Source: JAQIBY01 sp964407055
Lineage (GTDB): Bacteria > Bacteroidota > Bacteroidia > Bacteroidales > ML635J-15
DNA length: 14,033 nt
Direction of reading: 5' to 3'
NCBI GenBank assembly: GCA_964407055.1
Contig: CAYOUD010000060.1
Coordinates: 1 to 14,033 of the forward strand
Part shown: piece by piece, positions 14,031-14,033 of the stretch
How the letters are laid out: each line of letters begins with the position of its first letter
Numbering within the stretch: position 1 is the first letter of the stretch
Notes under the pieces: model-generated
The model's input: only the letters and a program-made list of their open reading frames with translations
Told to the model about the DNA's origin: nothing
Database searches by the model: none
Position numbers and translations under genes: made by a program

Positions 14031-14033
14031 TAT

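Overview
The window looks like chromosomal DNA of a free-living member of the Bacteroidota. It is AT-rich, and there are few Shine-Dalgarno-like sites. Instead, many starts are preceded by the TAnnTTTG -7 box typical of this phylum. The gene content agrees: a DUF4293 membrane protein, an OstA_2-type LptA-like protein, a secreted protein with Kre9/KNH-like repeats, and a lipoprotein from a putative-metallopeptidase family that I know mainly from Bacteroidota. I see no insertion sequence, phage gene, rRNA, tRNA or CRISPR array.

Layout. 1-1731 (minus strand): the 5' part of a secreted repeat protein that seems to start at ACG, and upstream of it a lipoprotein whose metallopeptidase zinc site has been lost. 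1924-3053: yggS (PLP homeostasis), converging with a four-helix DUF4293 protein. 3176-5667: a MoxR-type AAA+ ATPase, translationally coupled (TAATG) to an OstA/LptA-like exported protein. 5798-6061: a protein made only of a TfoX C-terminal domain. 6209-9442: the standout gene, a 1077-residue chain. It joins a [2Fe-2S] domain, an FAD/NAD oxidoreductase, a two-cluster [4Fe-4S] ferredoxin, a BFD-type [2Fe-2S] domain and a DAO-type FAD dehydrogenase. These correspond to subunits that are separate in dye-linked proline dehydrogenase and HcnABC/sarcosine-oxidase complexes. 9573-10367: a SpoU/TrmH RNA methyltransferase. 10661-11137: a small outer-membrane beta-barrel. 11194-12899: a divergent oxyR / 1-Cys peroxiredoxin pair. 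12900-13298: a gene-free stretch with a palindrome, two hairpins (one a strong terminator) and an unexplained GC-richer block. 13299-13943: a COMT-type O-methyltransferase. A further promoter-like box points out of the right edge.

How the genes work together. Two units are clear. In the peroxide-stress unit, OxyR keeps its two redox cysteines at residues 199 and 208. The spacer to the peroxiredoxin gene holds a near-perfect copy of the enterobacterial OxyR tandem operator, placed over the oxyR promoter and just upstream of the peroxiredoxin promoter. The second unit is moxR-ostA, an AAA+ ATPase coupled to an envelope LPS-transport-like protein. The remaining genes look like individually transcribed housekeeping or accessory genes. 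The most novel object is the single-chain electron-transfer dehydrogenase. The pseudo-peptidase lipoprotein and the OxyR operator come next.
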